Positions 7,598-14,703 of a stretch of 28,880 nucleotides of DNA are shown here, piece after piece (position 1 is the first letter of the stretch; each line of letters starts with the position of its first letter). Origin of the DNA: Spirochaetaceae bacterium UBA5556 (GTDB taxonomy: Bacteria > Spirochaetota > Spirochaetia > Treponematales > Rectinemataceae). The stretch is from NCBI GenBank assembly GCA_002425765.1, contig DIMW01000008.1, forward strand, positions 26,582 through 55,461. Reading direction: 5' to 3'. Position numbers and translations under genes: made by a program. The notes beneath the pieces are model-generated. The model searched no databases. It worked only from the letters and a program-made list of their open reading frames with translations, and was not told the origin of the DNA.

Positions 7598-8617
7598 TCA
7601 GTTTCGTCCCAAACAGCCGCAGGACTCTCCTATGATGAGCTGACTCGGGATGTAGACTTCCCGAGGCGAGGCGCTCTCCTTGGAGTCGATGATAGACAGC
7701 AGCATTTCGGCGGCGGCCTTGCCGATCCGCGATTCAACCTTTTCGAGTGTCGTGGGACAGGGAGAGAGCGCGTCGATGATGTCGGGGTGCTCGAACGAGG
7801 CGACGGCGATATCGCTGGGTATCGAGAGGCCCTTTTCACGAAGCGCCTTGTAGCCGCCGAGCAGGAGCTGGGAATTTCCGTAGATGATCGCAGTGGGGCG
7901 CGAGCCGCCTTTCTGTTCGAGGAGGTCCTTGGTGGCGCCATAGCCACTGTGAATCTCCCAGTCGACGCTGCGGACAAGGCTGTCATCGAAGGCCAGTCCT
8001 GCGTCCCTCAGGGCATTGCGAAAACCGTTCAGGCGCTCGCGCGAGGAAGATTCCTCCAGCGGCCCTGTGATGAACCCGATCCGCAAATGGCCATGACCCA
8101 AAATGTGCTCCGTGAGACGGCGGGAATTGCCTTCGTTGTCCTGAAGCACATAATTGCGGGCCGGCCCGCTCAGACGGTTGTCGATCAGGACAAGGGGCGT
8201 GCCGTCGAGATTCGGTATCTGGTCGATATATTCGCCCTGATTGCCGATCGGCGCGAGGATGATGCCGTCGATATTCTTCGCGAGGAGAGAACGGATCGAT
8301 TCGATCTCGTTCTCTCTCGAATCCGAGGTAAAACAGATGAGCGTCGAGTAGCCTTTCGCGCGAAAGAAAGCGTCGACGGCGATGCCGATTTCTCCGAAGA
8401 ACCCGTTCGTGATGTTCGGAATGATATAGCCGACCGTGTTGGTCTTCTGGTTCCTCAGACTCTGGGCCGCCCAGTTCGGGGTAAACCCGCGTTTGCGGAC
8501 TACCTCCATAATAATCTCTTTTGTTTCGCGCTTTATGTCGGGATGGTTGTGTATGGCGCGCGAGACTGTCTTGATCGAGAATCCCGTCTCTTTCGCGATG
8601 TCCTCAAGTTTTGTCAC
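7598..8617 (-). CDS. LacI-family transcriptional regulator of the adjacent ABC/glycan operon
   Basis: A 339-residue repressor-type protein. Residues 1-~25 (TKLEDIAKETGFSIKTVSRA) form the LacI helix-turn-helix, followed by the hinge helix (NWAAQSLRNQKTNTVGYIIP). A periplasmic-binding-protein-like effector domain occupies ~60-335 (NGFFGEIGIAVDAFFRAKGY, DNRLSGPARNYVLQDN, FITGPLEESSSRERLNGFRN). Start is GTG at 8617, with a GAGG about 11 bases upstream. The gene diverges from the sugar ABC operon, and two copies of an operator-like sequence lie in the 233-base gap, one 56 bases from its own start. Most likely it represses both itself and the operon until the imported sugar or a derivative binds; that is inference from the family. 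Confidence 0.93.
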   Translation of the reverse strand: MTKLEDIAKETGFSIKTVSRAIHNHPDIKRETKEIIMEVVRKRGFTPNWAAQSLRNQKTNTVGYIIPNITNGFFGEIGIAVDAFFRAKGYSTLICFTSDSRENEIESIRSLLAKNIDGIILAPIGNQGEYIDQIPNLDGTPLVLIDNRLSGPARNYVLQDNEGNSRRLTEHILGHGHLRIGFITGPLEESSSRERLNGFRNALRDAGLAFDDSLVRSVDWEIHSGYGATKDLLEQKGGSRPTAIIYGNSQLLLGGYKALREKGLSIPSDIAVASFEHPDIIDALSPCPTTLEKVESRIGKAAAEMLLSIIDSKESASPREVYIPSQLIIGESCGCLGRN

Positions 8618-8672
8618 GGTTCAATATACCTCATCATTTTCTGACCAATAGAGATAAGCGTCCAACACCTAG

Positions 8673-8689
8673 CGTTGCCGACAACGTTG
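8673..8689. promoter_or_regulatory. LacI-type operator, regulator-proximal copy
   Basis: CGTTGCCGACAACGTTG here is identical over 17 bp to 8794-8810. It contains the inner inverted repeat GTTG-CCGA-CAAC. It lies 56 bp upstream of the regulator's start, so it could serve autoregulation and, together with the second copy 121 bp away, DNA looping. Confidence 0.6.
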
Positions 8690-8758
8690 ACGAATGTCAA
8701 GAGCCCTGCCCTGGAGCCCTCTTTTCCTCTGGCCCGTACAAAATTCTTGAAAAAAAGC

Positions 8759-8787
8759 TTGACAAATCGAAATTTCGATATGATGAT
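8759..8787 (+). promoter_or_regulatory. Promoter of the sugar ABC operon
   Basis: A perfect -35 TTGACA is at 8759-8764. With a 17-base spacer the -10 is GATGAT (8782-8787); TATGAT at 8779-8784 overlaps it but is only 14 bases from the -35. The spacer carries a perfect 14-bp palindrome, ATCGAAATTTCGAT (8766-8779). The operator at 8794 covers the expected start point. Confidence 0.6.
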
Positions 8788-8793
8788 AGTAAT

Positions 8794-8812
8794 CGTTGCC
8801 GACAACGTTGGC
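8794..8812. promoter_or_regulatory. LacI-type operator overlapping the operon transcription start
   Basis: It contains the same 17-bp core as at 8673. The 19-bp stretch TTGCCGACAACGTTGGCAA (8796-8814) is an imperfect palindrome with 5-bp matching ends. It lies just downstream of the -10, the usual position for steric repression. Confidence 0.65.
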
Positions 8813-8850
8813 AAAATATGGAAATTCGGTCAAGAATTATGGAGGAGGCT

Positions 8851-9852
8851 ATGAAAAAGATTGGAGCAATGGTGCTTGTCCTTTTCCTCATCGTGTCCAC
8901 GGCGGGGTGGGCTCAGGCGACACCGGCAAAGGGCGGCAAGACACTGATCGGCGTGAGCATCATGGAGCTTACGGCGTATACCTGGTACCTTGGCGTCATC
9001 GACGGCTGCAAGCAGTGGGCGGCCGAACATCCCGAGGCGAATTTCACCTTCCAGTTCGAAGATTCGCACTCCGACGTGCAGACCATGCTGAACAACATCG
9101 ACAATCTTCTCGCGGCCGGGGCAAAGGGCATCATTCTCTTCCCCGCCGACGCTTCTTCGGCGATTCCCACGATAAAGCAGAACGTCGCGAAGGGCATTCC
9201 TTTCGTCATTGGCGATTACAAGCAGCAGCCGACAAAACCATCCGACGCGGTGTGGGCGACCTTCGTGGGGCACGACATGAGAGCCCTGGGGGTAACCGCC
9301 GGGAAAATCGCGGTCGACTATCTCAAGACTCTGAACAAGTCGAACCCCGTGTGCCTCTTCGTTTCCCGCCCGACCTCCGGTCAGGTGTCAAAAGACAGGT
9401 ACGAGGGCTTCAGGGATACCGTGCTCGCGACGTTCCCCAACGCGAAAGTGATCGAGGAAGGCGACGCGGGAGCCGGCAGCCGAGCCTCGTCCCAGGACCT
9501 GGTCGAGAACGTGCTCAAGAGAGAGCCGGTCATCGATGTCGTATGTGGCCACAATGACGCGGAAGTCGTCGGCGCCTACAACGCCGCGGTCTCCCAGAAG
9601 AGAACCAACATCAAATTCATCGGCATCGCGGGCGACAAGGATGTCTTGTCCTTCATCACTAAGGGCAACCCCGCATGGATAGGCGAAGTCCTCCAGGACC
9701 CCGTCGTGCTCGGTTACCAGGCCACCGACGCTATGTACAGGGCTCTGATAAAAGGCGAAAAACTGCCGCCGTCCTACACTCTTCCCCAGCCGGAAGGAAT
9801 CACGCCGGCCAACATAAAGAACTACGACTGGCAGAAGTGGTCGTGGCTGTGA
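8851..9852 (+). CDS. Sugar ABC transporter periplasmic substrate-binding protein (RbsB-like)
   Basis: A 333-residue exported protein that captures the sugar and delivers it to the membrane transporter. A signal peptide (MKKIGAMVLVLFLIVSTAGW...) is followed by the type I periplasmic-binding fold: TLIGVSIMELTAYTWYLGVI, LLAAGAKGIILFPADASS, PFVIGDYKQQPTKPSDAVWA, VCGHNDAEVVGAYNAAVSQK and IKFIGIAGDKDVLSFI. ATG at 8851 is chosen for the very strong GGAGGAGG at 8841-8848. It is the first gene of the LacI-controlled operon. The long spacer with a hairpin before the ATPase gene fits the usual excess expression of binding proteins. The pocket residues do not let me name the sugar. Confidence 0.93.
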   Translation: MKKIGAMVLVLFLIVSTAGWAQATPAKGGKTLIGVSIMELTAYTWYLGVIDGCKQWAAEHPEANFTFQFEDSHSDVQTMLNNIDNLLAAGAKGIILFPADASSAIPTIKQNVAKGIPFVIGDYKQQPTKPSDAVWATFVGHDMRALGVTAGKIAVDYLKTLNKSNPVCLFVSRPTSGQVSKDRYEGFRDTVLATFPNAKVIEEGDAGAGSRASSQDLVENVLKREPVIDVVCGHNDAEVVGAYNAAVSQKRTNIKFIGIAGDKDVLSFITKGNPAWIGEVLQDPVVLGYQATDAMYRALIKGEKLPPSYTLPQPEGITPANIKNYDWQKWSWL

Positions 9853-9858
9853 GCCGGA

Positions 9859-9886
9859 ACGCCGATACCCATTCGTTGATCGGCGT
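9859..9886 (+). other. Stem-loop between binding-protein and ATPase genes
   Basis: ACGCCGAT (9859-9866) pairs perfectly with ATCGGCGT (9879-9886), and there is no T-run. A smaller hairpin GTGCC-GTCAA-GGCAC follows at 9935-9949. Such intergenic hairpins commonly stabilise the upstream binding-protein mRNA or reduce readthrough. The remainder of the 147-base gap is featureless. Confidence 0.5.
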
Positions 9887-9999
9887 ATGACGAGGTGGGC
9901 GAGGACCGTATCCTTGTCCACCTCAAATTTTCGCGTGCCGTCAAGGCACTCCTGATCGAAAAAACTACTAGACTTACTGAAGCAAGCGGAGAAAAGGGA

Positions 10000-11541
10000 A
10001 TGACGAGTCGTTTTCAGACTGACGCGAGCGTTCGGAACGAAAAAATGCCGTTGGTCGAGCTCAAGAACTGCACTATGGAGTTCCCGGGTGTAAAAGCCCT
10101 GGACAAGGTGAATTTTACCCTGATGCCCGGTGAGTGCCACGGTCTGGTCGGGGAAAATGGCGCCGGCAAATCGACGCTCTCCAAGTGCGTCACGGGCGAA
10201 AACCACATGACCAGGGGCGAACTGTTCATAGAAGGGAAAAAAGTAAAGCTTTCGGGCTATTCGATAAAAGAGTCCCAAAGGCTGGGCCTTCAGGTCGTCC
10301 ACCAGGAATTCCAGCTGATGAGCGACATGACGGGCCTCGAAAACATCTTCATCGGCCACTACGCCAGAAAGGCGGGGCTTATAGACTGGAAGACCCTCAA
10401 CAGGAAGGCGCGGGAGCTCATGGACTTTCTACAGTGCGAGGTGGACCTGAATGTACCGGTAAACTACCTGCGCACCGCCGAAAAGCAGATCATCCAGCTC
10501 GCCAAGGCGGTACACGCCGAGTCCAAGGTCCTCATTCTCGACGAGCTCACCGCCGTTCTCCAGGAAAAGGATATCCTGAACATCTTCAGAATCATCGACA
10601 TCCTCAAGGCGAGAGGCATGGGCATCATCTATATCTCTCACAGACTCAACGAAATCTTTGAATGCTGCGACTCCTACACCGTACTCTGCGACGGCCGCCA
10701 CATCAGCAGCGGAAATGTGCGCGATATCGATCGGAAAGAACTCATCAAGATGATCATCGGGCGGGAGCTGACGCAGGTCTATCCGACCATGAACACCGAG
10801 TTTGGAGAGGTCATGCTCGAAGTGAAGGGATTATCCGCCCCGAAAGCCTTCAGGGACATCAGTTTCCAGGTGAGGTCCGGCGAGGTGATCGGCCTTGCGG
10901 GGCTTGTGGGCGCGGGAAAGACGGAGCTCGTCCAGGCGATCTTCGGCACGCACCCCGTCACGGGCGGCAAGATTCTCATCAAGGGCAGGGAAGTAAAAAT
11001 AAAAAATCCGGAGCACGCGATTCAACTGGGCCTCGGCTACATCCCCGACGAACGGAGAACCCTCGGTCTGAACATGAAGTTCGACATCAAGGAGAATACG
11101 GTGCTCCCCTCGATGCGCAGGTTCCGGAAATTCAAACTATTTCAGGACCACAGGGCTGAGGCGCGGTCGGCCTATGATATCAACGAAAAACTCGAATTGA
11201 ACTATTACTCGCTCTGGCAAAGCGTCGAGAAGCTGTCCGGCGGCAACCAGCAGAAGATCGTCATCGCGAAGTGGATGCTCCGCAACTCCGAGATATTCCT
11301 TCTGGACGAGCCGACCAGAGGCATCGATGTCGGGGCCAAGTTCGAAATCTACACGCTGATACACGAGCTCACGCGGCAGGGAAAGAGCGTCGTCATGGTC
11401 TCGCCCGAACTCGAGGAACTGATCGGGCTGTGCAACAGGATCTACATCCTCTACGAAGGTTCGATTATGGACATAGTGGAAGGAGAAAGAAAGACGCAGG
11501 AAGTGATTATCAGCAGTCTGCTAGGAGTGAATGGAAAATGA
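10000..11541 (+). CDS. Sugar ABC transporter ATP-binding protein, double NBD (RbsA/MglA-like)
   Basis: A 513-residue cytosolic ATPase with two tandem nucleotide-binding domains. NBD1 has Walker A GENGAGKST, a degenerate signature (LRTAEKQIIQLAKAV) and Walker B VLILDELTA, where the usual DEPTA Pro is Leu. NBD2 has the RbsA-type atypical Walker A GLVGAGKTE, signature LSGGNQQKIVIAKW and Walker B IFLLDEPTRGIDVG. Degenerate sites of this kind are normal for carbohydrate-uptake ABC transporters type 2. ATG at 10000 is preceded by GGAG at 9988-9991; a longer frame from 9895 adds a non-homologous extension. The stop overlaps the permease start (ATGA, 11538-11541). Confidence 0.95.
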   Translation: MTSRFQTDASVRNEKMPLVELKNCTMEFPGVKALDKVNFTLMPGECHGLVGENGAGKSTLSKCVTGENHMTRGELFIEGKKVKLSGYSIKESQRLGLQVVHQEFQLMSDMTGLENIFIGHYARKAGLIDWKTLNRKARELMDFLQCEVDLNVPVNYLRTAEKQIIQLAKAVHAESKVLILDELTAVLQEKDILNIFRIIDILKARGMGIIYISHRLNEIFECCDSYTVLCDGRHISSGNVRDIDRKELIKMIIGRELTQVYPTMNTEFGEVMLEVKGLSAPKAFRDISFQVRSGEVIGLAGLVGAGKTELVQAIFGTHPVTGGKILIKGREVKIKNPEHAIQLGLGYIPDERRTLGLNMKFDIKENTVLPSMRRFRKFKLFQDHRAEARSAYDINEKLELNYYSLWQSVEKLSGGNQQKIVIAKWMLRNSEIFLLDEPTRGIDVGAKFEIYTLIHELTRQGKSVVMVSPELEELIGLCNRIYILYEGSIMDIVEGERKTQEVIISSLLGVNGK

Positions 11542-12554
11542 ACACCTTCGAAGAAAAAGCAAAACGCTATGGCGGGGGATGGAGATCATTCATCGGGGAT
11601 TGGATGATTCTCTTTCTCTTTGTGGCGCTGGTGGTGATCTTCAGCCTGACCTTGAGCACGTTCAGGACCACAGACAACATAATGAACATTCTGAGGCAGG
11701 CTTCCTTCACCGCCATCATCGCGATGGGGGAATTCTTCGTCATACTGATCGGCCAGATGGACATGTCCATCTCCTCGATCATCGGGATGGTCTCCATCTT
11801 CTTCGCGGGATTCGTGGTGAAGATGGGAATACCGATATGGATCGCCTTTCTGCTCGTCATGGCGATGTCCGCGGTGATCGGGCTGTTCAACGGCGTGCTG
11901 GTCGTATACGGCAAGATGCCCTCATTCATCGCCACGCTCGTCACCATGAACATCATAAAGGGGCTGAACTACCTGTATTCCAGAGGACTTCCCATCTCGG
12001 GCCTTCCCGACGGCTTCAACTTTCTGGGTTCGGGCTATGTCGGCATCGTGCCTTTCCCTGTCATCCTCATGTTCCTTGTGGCGATCATTCTGTTCGTCAT
12101 CACGGCGCACACCTCGGTCGGACGGAGCTTCTACGCGGTCGGCGGCAACCTCGAGGCGAGCAAGCTGTCCGGCATCAACGTGGTATTCATCAGCATCCTG
12201 GCCTTCGTGTTCTCGGGCGTGCTGACGGCGGTCGGAGCTCTCGGGCTGACGGCCAAGACGCTGGCGGGCAACGTGTCGCTGGGCGAGAACCTCCTGTTCG
12301 ACGTCATGACCATCGTCGTGCTCGGGGGAACTTCGCTGACCGGCGGGCGCGGGCGCATCTTCGGAGTGGTCATCGGCGCCCTCTTCCTGCAGGTGATAAG
12401 CAACGCGATGGTCCTCATGGGAATAAACACCTACTGGCAGTGGGTCGTAAAGGGCATCATCCTGATCATCGTCGTCCTCATCGATTCCAACACCAAGCGA
12501 GATGTCGTCACAACTTCACGAAAAGCAAAACAGGCAAGCGCCGAGGAGAAATGA
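11538..12554 (+). CDS. Sugar ABC transporter permease (RbsC-like)
   Basis: A 338-residue inner-membrane permease with 8-10 hydrophobic segments. It carries features of the RbsC/BPD_transp_2 family: FRTTDNIMNILRQASFTAII near the first helices, GEFFVILIGQMDMSISSIIG, GLFNGVLVVYGKMPSFIATL, the cytoplasmic loop TSVGRSFYAVGGNLEASKLSGI, and VLGGTSLTGGRGRIFGVVIG. The ATG at 11538 overlaps the ATPase stop; longer upstream frames are readings through the ATPase gene. It pairs with the ATPase and binding protein to complete the importer. The stop lies one base before the next gene's ATG, and its C-terminal tail carries that gene's ribosome site. Confidence 0.94.
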   Translation: MNTFEEKAKRYGGGWRSFIGDWMILFLFVALVVIFSLTLSTFRTTDNIMNILRQASFTAIIAMGEFFVILIGQMDMSISSIIGMVSIFFAGFVVKMGIPIWIAFLLVMAMSAVIGLFNGVLVVYGKMPSFIATLVTMNIIKGLNYLYSRGLPISGLPDGFNFLGSGYVGIVPFPVILMFLVAIILFVITAHTSVGRSFYAVGGNLEASKLSGINVVFISILAFVFSGVLTAVGALGLTAKTLAGNVSLGENLLFDVMTIVVLGGTSLTGGRGRIFGVVIGALFLQVISNAMVLMGINTYWQWVVKGIILIIVVLIDSNTKRDVVTTSRKAKQASAEEK

Positions 12555-12555
12555 A

Positions 12556-13728
12556 ATGCACGGAGATATCTGCATACCCAATAATGAATACAAGGAACGT
12601 GTAGGAAAAGCGGCCGCGCTCATGCGGCGAGAGGGCCTCGACGCGCTGATCGTCAACGGAAATGAGGCGGACTACGCCAACACGCGGTACTTTTCGGGAT
12701 TCTGGCCGCTGTTCGAGCGCTGCGGCGTGGCGATCAGCGCGGCGGGAGACGCGGCACTTCTGGTCGGCCCAGAGAGCAGGGCCTTCGGAGGCGACCGGAA
12801 CAAGCTGGACAAACTCTACGTTCTGAAAGACTACCGCGAGGGCGCCGACCCCGCCTACCCGGAACTCAGGGCCGACACCTTCAATGATGTGTTCAAGGGT
12901 CTCGGCATTACCGGGAAAAAACTCAGAATAGGCGTCGCCAGCTACCTCGACACATCGGTCATAATAATGGAAGGAATTAAGAAAGCCTTCCCTGAGGCAG
13001 AGATCGCTAGGGCCGACCATCTGATGGTGGAGCTCCGTTCCATAAAGTCCAGAAGCGAAATAGCCTGCCTGAAGGAAGGCTATCGCCTCGCGGAGCTCGC
13101 GAGCCAGCAGGTGATCAAGGAGATCAAACCGGGCATGACCGAGCTCCAGATGGTCGGTGTCGCACAGCGCGTCATCTACGAGAACGGCGCGGAGTACGAG
13201 GGCCTGCCCATGTATGTCTTCTCCGAAGCCTCCACGAGACACGCCATCTCGAGGTCTTCCTACCGCAGGTTCGAGCAAGGCGACATCGTGCAGCTCAACC
13301 TGTCCGCGAAGATCGACGGCTACTCGGCGTCGATCGGCTATCCGGTAATCCTCGGCAAACTGACGGGAAAACGCCGCGATATCGTCCTGTTCGGCCTCGA
13401 GGCCCACAACTGGACACAGGGGCAGCTGAAGGCGGGGGTCATCGCCGCGGATGTCGCCAAGGACTTCTACAGGTTCTTCGTGGACAACGGCTACAAGGAC
13501 AACTTCGTGTACGGGCCGATGCACGGCACGGGACTCATCGAAGTCGAGGCGCCCTGGGTCGAGACGGTTTCGAACTACGCGTTCAAACCCAACATGACCT
13601 TCCAGATCGACACCTTCATCTCCACCGACACCTTCGGCGTCCGCTGGGAAAAGGGCGTGGCCATCGAAGAGAACGGAGTCGACGTCATGTCGCCCCCGAT
13701 CGGCATACTCTATGAGATGGATTTCTAG
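12556..13728 (+). CDS. Creatinase-like M24 (pita-bread fold) protein, metal ligands not conserved
   Basis: A 390-residue cytosolic protein with an N-terminal creatinase/prolidase domain (AALMRREGLDALIVNGNEAD) and a C-terminal M24 fold. In M24 aminopeptidases five ligands (D, D, H, E, E) bind two metals. Here the first Asp region reads VQLNLSAKIDGYSASIGYPV, so the Asp pair is replaced by Asn and Ser. The His of MHGTG and the Glu of EVEAP remain, the next Glu is Asp (FQIDTF), and the last Glu (RWEKG) is kept. This pattern resembles creatinase, which uses His and Glu without metal to hydrolyse a C-N bond. I therefore favour a creatinase-like hydrolase over Xaa-Pro aminopeptidase; the substrate is unknown. 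ATG at 12556 has GAGGAG 7 bases upstream. Its place in the sugar operon suggests that the imported compound or an adduct of it is the substrate. Confidence 0.85.
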   Translation: MHGDICIPNNEYKERVGKAAALMRREGLDALIVNGNEADYANTRYFSGFWPLFERCGVAISAAGDAALLVGPESRAFGGDRNKLDKLYVLKDYREGADPAYPELRADTFNDVFKGLGITGKKLRIGVASYLDTSVIIMEGIKKAFPEAEIARADHLMVELRSIKSRSEIACLKEGYRLAELASQQVIKEIKPGMTELQMVGVAQRVIYENGAEYEGLPMYVFSEASTRHAISRSSYRRFEQGDIVQLNLSAKIDGYSASIGYPVILGKLTGKRRDIVLFGLEAHNWTQGQLKAGVIAADVAKDFYRFFVDNGYKDNFVYGPMHGTGLIEVEAPWVETVSNYAFKPNMTFQIDTFISTDTFGVRWEKGVAIEENGVDVMSPPIGILYEMDF

Positions 13729-13749
13729 TTATCCGACAGGAAGTGCACA

Positions 13750-14637
13750 ATGAAGCCCATCTATGTATTGTTCGGCGTCGACATGGAGACCGATGTCGGC
13801 AGCTTTACGCCTTTCTATGAGGGCGCGAAGCACGGCACGCCCCTCCTGCTCGACATGTTCTCGGGCAAAGGCGTCAGGGGTACCTTCTTCTTCACGGGAG
13901 ACTGCGCGCGGGAAAATCCGGAAGTCGCAAAGCTGGTGGCGAAGAGCGGCAACGAAGTCGGCTGCCACTCCCTCTACCATGAGACCGTGGGCGACGAGCT
14001 CTTCCCGATTCCCGGCGTAAAGCCTCTCCTACCGCACGAAGTGAAACCCAGACTGAAGCTGTGCAAGAAGTGGGTGGAAAAAGCCGCCGGCGTGAAAACG
14101 ACCTCCTTCCGCTGTCCCCGGCTCTGGGGTTCGACGGCGGTGGTCAACGCGCTCGAGGAGCTCGGTTTTACCTGCGACGTCTCGTATCCGATGTATTTCT
14201 ACCGTGAGCAGTTCGCGCCCTACCATCCCGACCGCAAGGATTGGACAAAAAAGGGTGACAGTTCCGTCCTGGAAGTCCCCAACTTCGCCGATATGACTAT
14301 GAAGAGCGAAGATCCGGGTCTTGAGCGCGACAGGGATCAGTGGCCCCTCTTCAGGACAGTGGGCGCCGAGTACATCTTCGGAAAGAGCATAGCCTTTCTC
14401 GAATTCTGCGGCAAAAAAGAAATTCCGCCCGTGCTCGCATTCTATATCCACCCATGGGAGTTCTGGCCGATGGAGGCCAGCTACCATTTCGGCGAGGCCA
14501 CGGTCATCCCCGACGAGTTCATCACCAAGAACTGCGGACCGGTCGCGCTCCAGGAACTCGGAAAACTGGTCGACGATCTGGCCGGCATCGGCGCGAAGTT
14601 CCTGACCGCGCGCGAACTCACGGAGATTTTCGCGTAG
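13750..14637 (+). CDS. Polysaccharide deacetylase-family (NodB fold) protein
   Basis: A 295-residue protein without signal peptide, so probably cytosolic. NodB motifs are visible: FGVDMETDVG (motif 1, catalytic Asp and metal Asp/Glu), TFFFTGD, EVGCHSLYHE (motif 2, H-x3-H metal ligands) and SFRCPRLWGS (motif 3, R-x-P). The IHPWEF near the C-terminus supplies the usual late His. The family removes N- or O-acetyl groups from sugars, or acts on amide bonds as in the PuuE subgroup. It is encoded 21 bases after the creatinase-like gene, with AGGAAG upstream of ATG 13750, and lies before a glycosidase gene. A role in deacetylating the imported sugar is plausible inference. Confidence 0.9.
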   Translation: MKPIYVLFGVDMETDVGSFTPFYEGAKHGTPLLLDMFSGKGVRGTFFFTGDCARENPEVAKLVAKSGNEVGCHSLYHETVGDELFPIPGVKPLLPHEVKPRLKLCKKWVEKAAGVKTTSFRCPRLWGSTAVVNALEELGFTCDVSYPMYFYREQFAPYHPDRKDWTKKGDSSVLEVPNFADMTMKSEDPGLERDRDQWPLFRTVGAEYIFGKSIAFLEFCGKKEIPPVLAFYIHPWEFWPMEASYHFGEATVIPDEFITKNCGPVALQELGKLVDDLAGIGAKFLTARELTEIFA

Positions 14638-14648
14638 AATGAACATGG

Positions 14649-14678
14649 GGCGCGGAAATTCCTGAGCATTTCCGCGCC
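14649..14678 (+). other. Intra-operon stem-loop before the glycosidase gene
   Basis: GGCGCGGAAAT (14649-14659) pairs perfectly with ATTTCCGCGCC (14668-14678) around an 8-base loop. There is no T-run, so it is more likely an mRNA-stability or processing element than a full terminator. The ribosome site of the next gene (AGGAGGGAG) follows. Confidence 0.5.
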
Positions 14679-14703
14679 GCGCCCCCAGAGAGGAGGGAGA
14701 ACC

